Origin: Diplosphaera chodatii
Lineage: Eukaryota; Chlorophyta; Trebouxiophyceae; Prasiolales; Stichococcaceae
DNA: 64,000 bases
Direction: 5' to 3'
Assembly (NCBI GenBank): GCA_032358165.1
Contig: JAALGY010000059.1
Coordinates: 434,001 to 498,000 of the forward strand
How positions within the stretch are numbered: the stretch's first letter is position 1; each line of letters opens with the position of its first letter. The notes beneath the pieces are model-generated. The model did no database searches, was not told the origin of the DNA, and was given only the letters and a program-made list of their open reading frames with translations. A program made the position numbers and the translations under genes. Shown here one piece after another: positions 1-10,475 of the stretch.

Positions 1-1013
1 CTCCACCGCACGTCATGCAGAGGGCTACCTCCCGTAGCTCACCGCTTGGTCTGCTGCGTCTCCTCAAAATCGTGAGAAAAGGCAACGAGGCCCACCACAT
101 CCAATGTCAGCCGTTGCGTCTGCAGTGACACATCTGTGATGTGCGCCCCATGCGCCTTCCAGATGTCCACCATCTCCAGTGCCCTGTAGAGTATAATGTC
201 ACATGTGACGCATGCGTTCCTTTTGAGAGCAATCTGCCTACAGTCTTTTGAGCCAGCTTGATCATCGGCATGCACTCTGCCTGCATGCAGCCAGATCATT
301 GCTGATGTTGAGCGCCGCACCTGTTGCTGATCACGCTGGCAAAACCCTGCAGTACTGTTCTATTCCTGAAAGGTGGCTGACACAAGCGACGATGCCTTGC
401 GTTGTACTCGTCCTGCAGGGTACGGTATATCCATTGAACGCATGTCCCTGACTGCAGACAAGCCCAGATGTGGCAGCATGGCTGACAAAGGGTGTCTGCA
501 ACGTGATCGACGGCAACATGCATCAACTTCCTGGGAACGGAATAGCAGCACACCTGGCTGCCGAGGATGCCCTTCTCGTGTGTGACCCACTTGTAAATGT
601 CTGGCAGGTAGCGGCGCCCATAGTTGCGCACGTTTGTGGCACACAGGTATTGTACGTTCTCTGGGTCGTTTACAAACAGCCAGCCGCTGGCGGCATTGAG
701 GGCTGTGGGGTTTGCAAACCTGCGGGAGCGTGCTGCATCTCGCTGAGCACTCAGCAGGAGACGCTCAAAGCAAAGTGCCATGTAGAAACACCCCTGCTGC
801 CCTTATGTCTATGTGCACACCAGGAGGGATGCAGCAGCCGGCCCACCTGCTGACGGGGCCGTACTTGATGCTGAAGTCCAGCATGGCGCGGTGGATGCCG
901 TTGACCAGAATGCCGCTGACGTCCAGCATGGACTGCAGGCTGAAAGCTGGCGGCCCAGGGGTTGCCTTCTCCCGCTGCATGCCCAGGAGCGCCTTCTGCT
1001 GCTCAAGCCCCAT
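1..1013 (-). CDS. Cytochrome P450, partial (5' end of gene only)
   Basis: This is the N-terminal third of a P450 monooxygenase on the minus strand. The gene continues past the left edge, so the heme-binding Cys region is outside the window. Exons that splice cleanly are about 1013-847, 702-554, 412-321 and 183-43. The first carries the proline hinge (PGPPAF) and KYGPVSR. The second carries FVNDPENVQYL and NYGRRYLPDIY. The third holds ARHRRLCQPPF, the position of the helix-C Arg motif. The fourth has LTLDVVGLVAFSHDF, which resembles the LTLDVIG-type segment of CYP97 and CYP4-clan enzymes. The subfamily cannot be fixed without the C-terminal half. The start is uncertain: the first ATG in frame is at 1013, but an upstream targeting exon is likely. 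A candidate is the hydrophobic segment MCLLSLVSLLS starting near 1740. Confidence 0.75.
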
Positions 1014-2065
1014 CTCGGCACCGTGGCTGATCAGGTGCCGCACTGGGCACTCGCCCGCTGGTGCCGCTGACACCGGCGGCGCCGTGGCTGTGCTGTTGAT
1101 GGCCGAGGACCGTGCTGCGGTTGGACCGCACACCTCAGCATGCTGCAGCAGCTGCCACTTTGGCAGCGGATTCCGAGCGATCACAAATGCATGTACACCG
1201 CCGCGATTCGCCAGCGGTTTTCTGCTTCAAGGCTTCTGTTTGAGACTCTGCCGCGTGGCAGCAAACTGCCTACTCTTGCAGCAGCTGGGGGGCCTCACCT
1301 GTGCAGAGCAGGCCTCGCCGGCGACCCCGGTGCCAGCTGATTTGCCGCCCGTGCACTACGTTGGACGTCGATGTATCTATACTGACACATCTGGGCGAAT
1401 CGCAGGACCGCTGGCCCGCCAGCTGCATGGTTGCACCCCTGATGTCGGTTCGCCCGAGGTCGGTTCCTACCAAGCAACCATCGCACTGCCGCGCATGTCT
1501 CCCTCACATGTTGCACGTTTCTACGTCATACATATCGCACAAGCGCAGTCCGACGACGTATAGCCGCTGCAGAACGTGTGTCTGACGCGGGGTCTCCAAA
1601 ATCTCGCGATCTGGGTTTGATCCTTCTCTGCTGTCTTCACTGCCATGGCGTGTCTTCAGGCCATACCAGCGTCCTAGCGAGAACAGCCTGCTAGGGTTGG
1701 CACAGCAGCTCAGCAGGGAAACAAGCGACAGGAGGCACATAACGTGTGTCTGTGGATTGTAGATGTATGCATATCAGAGCTTGTAGCTTGGGCTTGCTTG
1801 CAGTATTGCTGATAGTCCCACGTTGTCGCGAACAGGCAACAAATGACAGCAGCTGACGGCGTATGCCAGCACAGTATAACTCTGCACATACCGCATACAT
1901 CGAGCGCTTTGTTCAGTATTCAACTGCCCCAAGCTCGCTCATTTGTATGAGTCTGCACGTGTAAACGTGCACACGACAGGTTGCCCCATGCCTTCTCGGT
2001 GACGGAACTAGGGCCTCGCTTCTGCAACTTTCAGACTTCTATGCTGCTGCAGCAGCAATATGCAC
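1014..2065. other. Intergenic stretch between P450 and R3H-ankyrin genes
   Basis: About 1 kb. It lies 5' of the P450 and 3' of the R3H-ankyrin gene, both on the minus strand. It may hold an upstream P450 exon (hydrophobic N-terminus encoded downward from about 1740). I see no other supported gene or repeat. Confidence 0.4.
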
Positions 2066-5000
2066 CTATCGTCTGCGCCCAGAGGACAGCATGAAAGCCC
2101 CCACCACCGCCAGGGCGGTTGCGCCGGCGCCACAGGCCGCGAGCATGCCCTGGTTGGCCGCCAGCCACTGGCGCCAGGCCTCTGATGACGTCATGTCCGC
2201 AGGCAGCCATGACAAGGGCGGCTCCGCAGAAGTGTGGCCTGGAGTTGCAGGGGCAATGCAGTCAGTGGCCGGCATTCAAATGCGTCCAGTTGGCAACATT
2301 GGTGCAGACAGAACATCGTCGCCTATGAAGATCACACCGTTCCGAAACTTGAATTGGAGGAAAGGCCAGCAGGGCATACACCTTCATCTGCCAGCTCGGG
2401 CGTGAGCTGGCGCATCTTGCCGCTGGTGCTGGCTGGCTGGCCCACGTCGTCCGCTGGTGTGATCTCGGTGGTGGGTCGCGCACTGTGGCTGGTGTTGCCC
2501 CTGTCCGCTGCTGTCGGAGCTGTCCGTCTGTCCGGGTCGGCGGGCGAGTCAGCCTCTGAGTCGAATGCCGCCAGGCTGCTTGCTTCGCTGATCGCGCCGC
2601 TGCTGGTCGGGTGCACCTGCACATCGCCCAGGGTCTGTACACAGATCCGCACACCTGGGTCGAGACACCCCCTGCACCTGTCCTCCAGACCGGCGGGTGC
2701 CATTCAGGGCGGTGCCGGGTCTGTGGGCAGCGTACAAGTGAAGAGTTACCCGTAGAGACTCCGACGTCGCAGGCGCTGTAACTAGTGCCCGGCCGCTGCG
2801 GGGTGTCTCGGCAAGCTCCTGGCCCGGCCTGAACTCAAAGCCGTCCAAGTCCGCCCTGCTGCTGCTGGACAGACAGGCACGAGTATGTGAACATCGACAC
2901 TAGCGAACCGGATGTGTACCATGATGTACTAGCAGCCGATCCGATCCGACTCCTCTGAATGCGCATGAGCATTGCATGTTAGCCCATTAAGAGTGCACTC
3001 GCACCTGTCGCCAGTGGACAGCTTTGGGGGCCGCTTCACGCCGCGCAGTTCGGCGCTGCCAACCGCCAGCGAGGGCTCCGACTGCAGCTGGCCAGTTGCC
3101 TCTGGGGCTGCATTGCAAAGGTGACCAATTCATACGCACTCCAAAGGTTGTAGGGTGTCACACGCCCATGAGACAACAGGGCGCCAATTGCTAAACGACC
3201 GACCCCTGGATGTTGTGCAGCGCTTCATATGAAAGAGCACATTCAGACCTTCAGGCGCTGCTGAGTCGTGCTCAGACGGCTGCAGTGCCTGCTGCGGCAC
3301 ATCCGCATCTTGCTGTAGGCAGTCTCCGCCCTGGCCTTCCTCCTCCTCTGCATCCGTGTCGTTCATGGCGCCGCTGCCGGAAGACCGCAGATCGCCACTG
3401 TGCGGAAGTGGTCACACATCAGCCGTGTCTGCCGCCGGACCCTTGTGACATCTGAACGTTGACTGCTGTTGCATCGCACTGCACAATGTGGGTGCTGTTT
3501 GACAATAACAACACGGCGCTGAACTTCAGTGGGTGTAGGACAGAGCGGCGCTCTGCCGCTTGCCTGGAGTCACGCTGCGGGTTGTTGCTGTGACCTGCAG
3601 CAAAGTCCGAGGGATCCAGCTCCGACTGTGCGGCTGATGTGGCGGCGTCAGCACCTGCGACATCCAGAGGAGCTTCCAGTCAAGACTTTACATGCATGCA
3701 AACACAGTGCTCCTACTGGGACAGCGCCTCCGCTGCTGCCAAGCAGTTGCACAGCACCTACAGGTCAATCTTCCGCAGCCCCGAGGCAGCTGTGTCTCCA
3801 CTCCGAGCACACCTGCAAACGACACGCTGCGCTCTGACGGTGCCGGTTTGCCGTCGGCGCCCCGCTGCGCCCGGGCGTACGCCTCCACCGCCTCCGCCAG
3901 CGGCACGCTGCCCTGCTGGCCCTGCGTCTCCAGCGTGGTGGCCTCCAGCGCGGCGGCCTGCACAAGGGATGCATACCTATAGGTTCTTGCCATAGACGGC
4001 GGTCGATACTAAGGTGTGAATACCGCACAATGCACACATCTTTGCCGCCTTACCCAGCTAGTCCCTACCCTGCACTGATGAGATGCGGCAAGCAGGGCAT
4101 GGCAGTCGTTGCTTCTGTAAGCAGCATGCTGTCCCGCAGGAGATGTGCGTCAAAGACAGGCGGTGCACAGCAGCTGCATCCCCTGAGGCCTTCTGGTAAT
4201 TCCACCCTGTGGACTGCTGAAGGGTCCTGTACCACAGGGTGGAGCTGGTCGTGCACACATGGCCATGCGAGCGGGCGCGCCAGTCACCTGCTGCGAGGGC
4301 TCCTGCTCAGGGGCATCCTCCTGCTGCGGCTGGCCGGTCGGCCCGTTGGCGGCGGCGTCCCGCAGGGCCTCCGCCAGCGGCGCGGTGCGCTGCGCCTGTC
4401 CTGTAGCGGCCTCATGAGCGGCCTCAGCTGAGGCCGCCGCGGCGCTGGAAGAAGTGTGGCCGTCCTCGCCGGCTGCATCCGCGAGCGCCGCCGACAGCGG
4501 AGCCGTGTCAGAGGGCGCTGCCGGTGCCTCTGCCGCTGCTGCTGCTGCATCATCGGCCTGCTCACTGTCGCCTGCAGCCTCTGCTGGTGTGTCACCTGCA
4601 TGCACACCGCTGCCTGCACCTCCACCAACCTGAGCCTCATCGCCATCCCTTGACCCCAAGCGCTGTCCATGCTGCTCCTGCTCAGCACTGTCCGGCTGCT
4701 GGGAGTCCTGATGCTCTTGCTGCTCCTCCTGCTGCTGTTCATGCTGCTTTGGTATCTGCTGTGACTGCTGCTCTGGTGGCTGCTGGGTCTCCTGCTTCTG
4801 CGCTTCCTCCTCCTGCTGCTGCTGCTGCCGCTGCTGCTGCTGCTGCTGCTGCTGCTCTGGGTGCTGTTCCTGCTCCGGCGCTGCTGAGGGCGCTGCGGAG
4901 TCCAGGGCGGAGTCCACGGGCGCTGGGGACCCGCCGCCGGGGAAGTGGTGCGCCTGCGGGTCTGCGGCGCCCGCCCGCAGCAGCACCCCCTCCGCGTTGC

Positions 5001-7040
5001 TCTGGTCGTGCCGCCTCGCCAGCTGCAAGGGACGACACACGCTGCCGTCGGCACACTGAGATGCACATGGCCGCTGCACTGCTCACGCAAGGGAGCGGTG
5101 CCCCTCCTGCACCGCCGATCATGGCGCCCCGGGCTGGCTGCTCCAGCTGCAGTGCTTCACCGGCCTCCAGCCATGCAAGAGCTGACCCAGCTCGATCGGG
5201 CCACATGCTGGTGCCAACTACCTGAAGGGCGGTGGCGCCGTCGCCGTCGGGCGCATCAACCGGCGCGCCCGCCCGCAGCAGCAGCTCCACCAGCTGCGCG
5301 TGGCCGTTGGAGGCCGCCAGGTGCAGCGGGCCATTGCCATTCGTGACGTTCCATGCGCCCGTGCTCACCGCCTCCTGGCCATCCTGTATGGCAGCCTGCG
5401 CCCAAGAAGAAAGATTTTGTAACAGGTTTTGTGTCTTTGTCTTACATGCAGTGATCTCGGATTCAACCTGCTGTCTGGTGTGCAGTCAAAGTGTCCCCCG
5501 CATGCGGATGCTACCAGGACCGGGGCCGGAGACACCGGCACCCTGAGGCGTCTGCACAACGACGGTGTACCTTCAGCGCATCGGCATTGGCGGCTTCCAC
5601 TGCTGCACAGAGCCGCAGCACCGCCTTCTGCTGTGCTGACTTGACGTTCCACAGCTCCACCAAATCGCTTGGTACCGTGTCTGTAAACACCTGCGGCGTG
5701 TCAAGCAGGGGTCGAGATATAAGTACGGTGTCATTTGGACATTGCGCAGATAACACGAGTGTCAATGGCCATGTGGAATGCACCGCTGTCCCCCACTACC
5801 GCTTGGCATGCTTGGTTCTCTCTGCTCTGCTCACCATGTCAGCAACCTCATCCTTAGAGACCGTTTTGCCGGCGTCGATTGCCCAGCGGTACAGATGGTG
5901 CGCCTTGTGCTGCTGCTTATCGCTCAGCTCCTGCGCATTGCAGGGCTGCTGCTTTGCCGCACGTGCCCGCTGGCCGCTCATCTTCCCAGGGCATGTAGAC
6001 AGCACCCTTGGTGCCGCGCAGCACAAGCAGCCACACAGCACCCAGTGTATGTGAAGCAACTCCGCGCACCCGCTTGGGCGCTGCTCCAGCCCGCATAACG
6101 CTGATGTAGCGGCCGTCGCCGACGCCGCGGCTGAAGGTCTCCAGTGCACCCAGGCCCACCTGCTTGGTCACCCTGCACTCACACAAGCTCATACCGTCGT
6201 ATCCTCTTCTTCTCCTCACAAAGCAAGGTTCGAGCTGGCACCAGATGGTCTATAGGGTGAACACACAGCTCTGTCCACTCACGTATGGATGTGGGCGCGC
6301 TGCTTCTTCGTCAGGTGCGGGGGAAACACCAGCTCCGCTGTGCCGTCCTGGTCGCTGCCCTCCCTGAACCATGTCAGCAGCGCCAGCAGGTCATGCTGAT
6401 CAGCCTGCACAGTGTAAAGGGAATCTCAATGACAGGCTGCCTCCCTTTCCGTTCATCCAGCACCATCGTTCTAGCGCAGTATCAATGATCAGCAGGCTGA
6501 GTCGACACATGTGCCTCTACAGCTGGAAGCGCACCAGGACTAGCCGCTTCCCAGGCAGATCGCCTGCGTTGGTGGCCTCCACCATGTTGCCGAAGCTACC
6601 GTCTGCGCGATTGACAGAGGAAGCTTAGAGACGGCGCAAATTGCTTTTGGCGTGATGCATTGCATCCAGAGCCTGCCGCCCAAGCGACCATGAGTGGCGC
6701 TCTCCCAGCAATGGGCTCCATCCTCCAAGATACCCACACAGATGCATGACAGACTCAACACACGGTTGAGGCTCCACCGACCATGTTTGATGCAGGCGGC
6801 ACACATCCAACTGATCATGGCATACAGGTAGGTGCGGATGCGCACTAAATACGAGCACGCTACATATACACCACCTGCAGCGTTCGCCTTCTCCAGAAAC
6901 TTTGCGTTTGCCAGCAGCCGCAGCTCCATGCTTGCAGGCTGCTCAGCGTGCTGTTGCTGCGGGCCATTGCCATCGCCTCTGCCTCGAGATCGGCCCCGGC
7001 CCCTATAACGGCCCCGCCCCCGGCCGCCTCTTCCAGGCAT
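2066..7040 (-). CDS. RGG/R3H domain and ankyrin repeat protein with predicted C-terminal membrane anchor
   Basis: Multi-exon gene read right to left. The start is ATG at 7040. The first exon is an RGG/RGR-rich tract (MPGRGGRGRGRYRGRG). The next exons (about 6605-6532 and 6401-6293) encode FPPHLTKKQRAHIH, whose R-x3-H is the R3H single-strand nucleic-acid-binding signature, followed near 6170-6070 by VGLGALETFSRGVGDGRYISV. Exons near 5980-5840 and 5690-5575 form a helical linker. About 5400-5220 encodes a clear ankyrin repeat (GPLHLAASNGHAQLVELLL) and about 5030-4270 another ankyrin-like LLRAGAADPQA, then a long Gln/Glu-rich tract. Short repeats of the type PL-x-EAL-x-DAA recur. Likely later exons lie at about 3990-3770, 3366-3130, 3115-3005, 2870-2779 and 2634-2382. 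The last, about 2242-2066, has a hydrophobic stretch (GMLAACGAGATALAVVGAF) five residues before SGRRR-stop. Joining of the last exons is inferred. It may bind RNA at a membrane surface. Confidence 0.6.
4813..4857 (-). repeat. CTG/CAG trinucleotide tract encoding poly-Gln
   Basis: A run of CTG on the plus strand, interrupted by one CCG, reads as poly-Gln on the coding minus strand. It lies inside the Gln/Glu-rich segment of the R3H-ankyrin gene. Confidence 0.8.
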
Positions 7041-7391
7041 ACTGCGCAAGGGAACTGTCCTGGGTGCCTCGTGAGAACGTTAACAATCCTGCACGTTGGC
7101 CAGTTGCTGATCGGTACCAAGTGCCAGGAAGGCGACTGTCTTCGGGCAAGGGTGGAGACGTGCACTTGGCATGACCATCTCAAAGGTGCAACAGTGCATC
7201 TGCAGTTTGCTCTGTTCAAACCGGACACATTTAACCTCTATCCTCCGTCCGCAGCTGCCGCAGCACCGCGGTGTCCCAGACAATTTGGACACCATTGACA
7301 CTGCAACAGCATCCTTCCAAAGTTGCTAGCTTGCTGTCGTGTTCAAGACATATAGCCCTGTCAGCCAGCAGCTGAGCATCTCGCAGCCAGC
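7041..7391. promoter_or_regulatory. Shared divergent promoter region, R3H-ankyrin and proteasome beta-4
   Basis: 351 bp separate two divergent ATGs (7040 minus and 7392 plus), so both promoters must lie here unless there are unseen 5' non-coding exons. I see no convincing TATA box. Confidence 0.5.
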
Positions 7392-9425
7392 ATGGCGTGG
7401 CAGCCGCGGCCCACGTCGCACTCAGCAGCCCTGGGGCCGGGGTGCACAGGCCCTTCACTTGCGGACCCGCGGCCCGGCGCGGTGCATGAGGCAGCCAGCA
7501 ACGCCGCGCAGCACCCCACCAGCGGCGCGCAGGCGTTTGCAGTGCAGCCGGAGGCAGCCGACGGCCAGCCCCGCAAGCACACACAGTGAGTTGTTCGTTC
7601 AAGGAGTGCACCCCGCACCTCAAGCATGGGGAAGCATCCGCAGTCACCTGGAATTCTTTGTCTATGTGCAAGTTCACCCATGCATTCTCATGCTGCCGCA
7701 TCACACGGTTCACCATAAGTAGTGCACTGCACAGGGACCCCTATGTCACGGGCACCTCGGTCCTCGGCATCGTGTACAAAGATGGCGTCATGCTAGCAGC
7801 AGACACATTAGGTGAGTCCCTTGCAAGCGAACCTGGCAGTCTCATATCTTTGCCAGTGATATCAGTAGCAGCACATGGTCACTGAGGTACCAGTGTTGCA
7901 TGGCGGCTGTATATGTCGTGTGATGATGTCAAAGTCATGTTGCCATTGTAGGGTCCTACGGCAGCACAAAGCGGTACAAGTCTGTGGACCGGCTGGTGAA
8001 GATCAACAGCCGGACGGTCCTGGGTGCCTCTGGGGAGCTGTCTGACCTGCAGTACATTCTGAAGTGAGGCGCTGCATCCACCTGCCATTCTGTGCTGCCG
8101 CACATGTGCTCGACCTGCTCCGGCCAGCGTCGAGATGTGGCATGACTGTCTCGTGATGTGTAGCTCCTATGCCGTGACCGCACTGCCAGGTCTGACTCAG
8201 TCGTATGCCTCATGCTTGTAGGCTGCTGGACGAGCTGGTCACGGCAGACTTTGTGGCGGACGATGGCATCGAGCTTGGGCCAGACGAGATCCATGCATAT
8301 CTACAGCGTGTGCTGTACAACCGGCGCAACAAGTGCGCAGAGCTGCATACAGCTTCCACTGGCCTGTATCATGGAGTTCCAGCGCATGTTTGTTCTCGCT
8401 TTCTCGACGTTGCATGTTTAGATATTAAGCTATGGCGACATGGGCCTTACACTGTTGCAATCTAGTGCACGTATGCAGGATGCCTCCAATTCCCTCAGAC
8501 CCACCTGACTCATTCGCAGGTTTGATCCGCTGTGGAACTCGCTGGTGATCGGCGGTGTGAAGCATGATGGCACGCCCTTCCTCGGGACCGTCGGCATGAT
8601 CGGCACTGCCTACACAGACGTCCATGTTGCAACCGGTGAGTCGACCCTGCTGTAATGCTGTTGTCCAACAGAACTGGCACAGAAGTAGTTTGCGAGCATG
8701 TTCTCGACGGTGACAAGGGTGTAGGTCTTTGACTGCTCTAAGCCAGGTGGTGGTGTGGACTGCAAAGCAGAGACCCACGAAGACGTGCGGCAACAAGCCC
8801 TGACGTGTGCCCTCGCACTACAATAGCAGTCAATGATGCAATGTCACTCGTGCCTTCCAGGGTTCGGCAACTACCTGGCGCGGCCGCTGTTCCGGGACCA
8901 GGAGGACAAGCTGCCGACGATGGACGAGGCGGCGGCCACCAAGCTGCTGCACGATGCTCTGAAGGCATGCAGCCTGTTCTCACTACAGCATGCAGCGCTT
9001 GTGCTGTCAATGCTGACCCTGGTCACCAGCGTCCAGTATGTGAACGGGTACACCCAGAGGACCTGGCATCAGGAGCCCCTGGCATCCGGCTGCTGCCTGC
9101 AGGTGTGCTACTACCGCGACAAGCAGAGCATCAACAAGTTCCGCATCATCACCGCCACCAAGGCGGGCGTGAAGCTGACGGAGCCTTTTGCGCTGGAGAC
9201 CAACTGGCACTACAAGGTGCGTGCTATTTTGAGCGCTGCTCCTGAAGTGAACACGCCATTCCATCGTCCGCAAAGGTCTAACAGTGCTTGCAGCGCTTTA
9301 TGTTTTGACAAGACGTATACACAAACAGCATCTTCGACATCCGTGTTTTGGCAACGCCCCCAGACTGAGCTGTCGCCGCGCAGGCTTTTGTCAACCCGAC
9401 AGCAAATGCTGTAGGCGCATGGTGA
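7392..9425 (+). CDS. PBG1: 20S proteasome subunit beta-4 (PSMB4/PBG1)
   Basis: Structural, non-catalytic beta subunit of the 20S proteasome core ring. Eight exons join in frame to 289 codons plus stop: 7392-7585, 7735-7811, 7952-8063, 8222-8332, 8520-8635, 8861-8964, 9103-9216 and 9384-9425. Family landmarks are PYVTGTSVLGIVYKDGVMLAADTLG, SYGSTKRYKSVDRL, GASGELSDLQYILK, YLQRVLYNRRNKFDPLWNSL, GTVGMIGTAYTD, YYRDKQSINKF and the terminal AFVNPTANAVGAW, which matches the plant-type PBG1 tail. The N-terminal ~65 residues, mostly exon 1, act as propeptide and are low-complexity. The sixth intron starts GCATGC and ends TGCCTGCAG, so it is a GC-AG intron. The last exon codes only 13 residues. The length is usual for the family, and nothing suggests decay. 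Confidence 0.96.
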
Positions 9426-10475
9426 TGCGTTGGGTGAATTCTTGTTGCCAGCGCCGCGAGCAGCCCTGGCGCAGGAAAGCTGTCCTGCAGTTTGCTTGGC
9501 GTCATAGGGCAACTGAGTCTGGCTGCCGAGTCTGTAGCCTTTAGAGATGATTGAGACATGGGCTGTGGAAGACACCCTGCAATGCCGAGGGAGATTTGTT
9601 CCTCCCTCTCCGAAACCGCGGACTCTCATGGACCACAATCCCGCTGCAACTCTCTGCACAAGGTTTGGCGAGCCCGGGCACGTTCATCCGCCCCTCGCAC
9701 CCGCTTTCATCCTGTGATACAGTGTACCAGCCGCCGTGTGCAACGGGCGAGCTTGCGTAGGGCTTCAAAGTGACTTCATAGCGACATTGGCTTGCTCTCA
9801 GACACCGCTTTGTGCCCAGCGGGCCATCACGGCCGCGCGCACACGACGCTGCTGACGCACTACCGTGCAGAGTGGAACGCTGGACTACGATTGCAGGTGT
9901 GCGCCCAGTTGTATCTGGGTGCTCACACAGCTCCGTCAAGGCTCCAACAGCGTGGGCAGTCGCGGCCCGCTCGAGCAGATTGAGCTGCTGTCGTGTGCCA
10001 CGATGCAAAATTGCGGGCCCTAGATGCATTCGCACGGTCGCCTTGGAGCATCATCGGGACAGCAGGGGGTTGCTTATGGGGACCCACGGATGCGCATGCA
10101 TCGCCGTGCGCTTGCTCTGTATTGCTGCTGTGGGTGATCTGATAATGTATCTTGACATGTTTGCTGCACGTAACCGTTCATGCTACGCGATCCTGTATGA
10201 TATCCACTCACATTGATACAGACGCTGCATTTGGCGCCCGGGGCGGTTTGACGCTGCCAAGCCATGGTCCATTAGGTGCCGTGTTGGAGATGAGGTACAG
10301 ATGAGCTGCTCAGGATGTTGTATTGCTTCAACTCAGGCGTCCCGAACGGCTCGTAGGCATTTGAGGGGAGCACAGGGCCCATTGCTGGGTGGTGCTGGAC
10401 TGCACCACAGCACATCCGCCAAATGCTGGTCGCCAGCGCCCTGCAGCGCCAACGCACCAGGCAGTCACTCCGTTG
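9426..10475. other. Intergenic stretch, proteasome 3' end to SWR1-like 5' end
   Basis: About 1 kb between two plus-strand genes. It should contain the 3'UTR of the proteasome gene and the promoter and 5'UTR of the remodeller. No supported coding region, RNA gene or repeat was seen. Confidence 0.45.

Noticed and set aside
1605..1625. GGTTTGATCC resembling a pol III B box
   Set aside because: The flanks form no T-stem, and no acceptor or D arm can be built around it.
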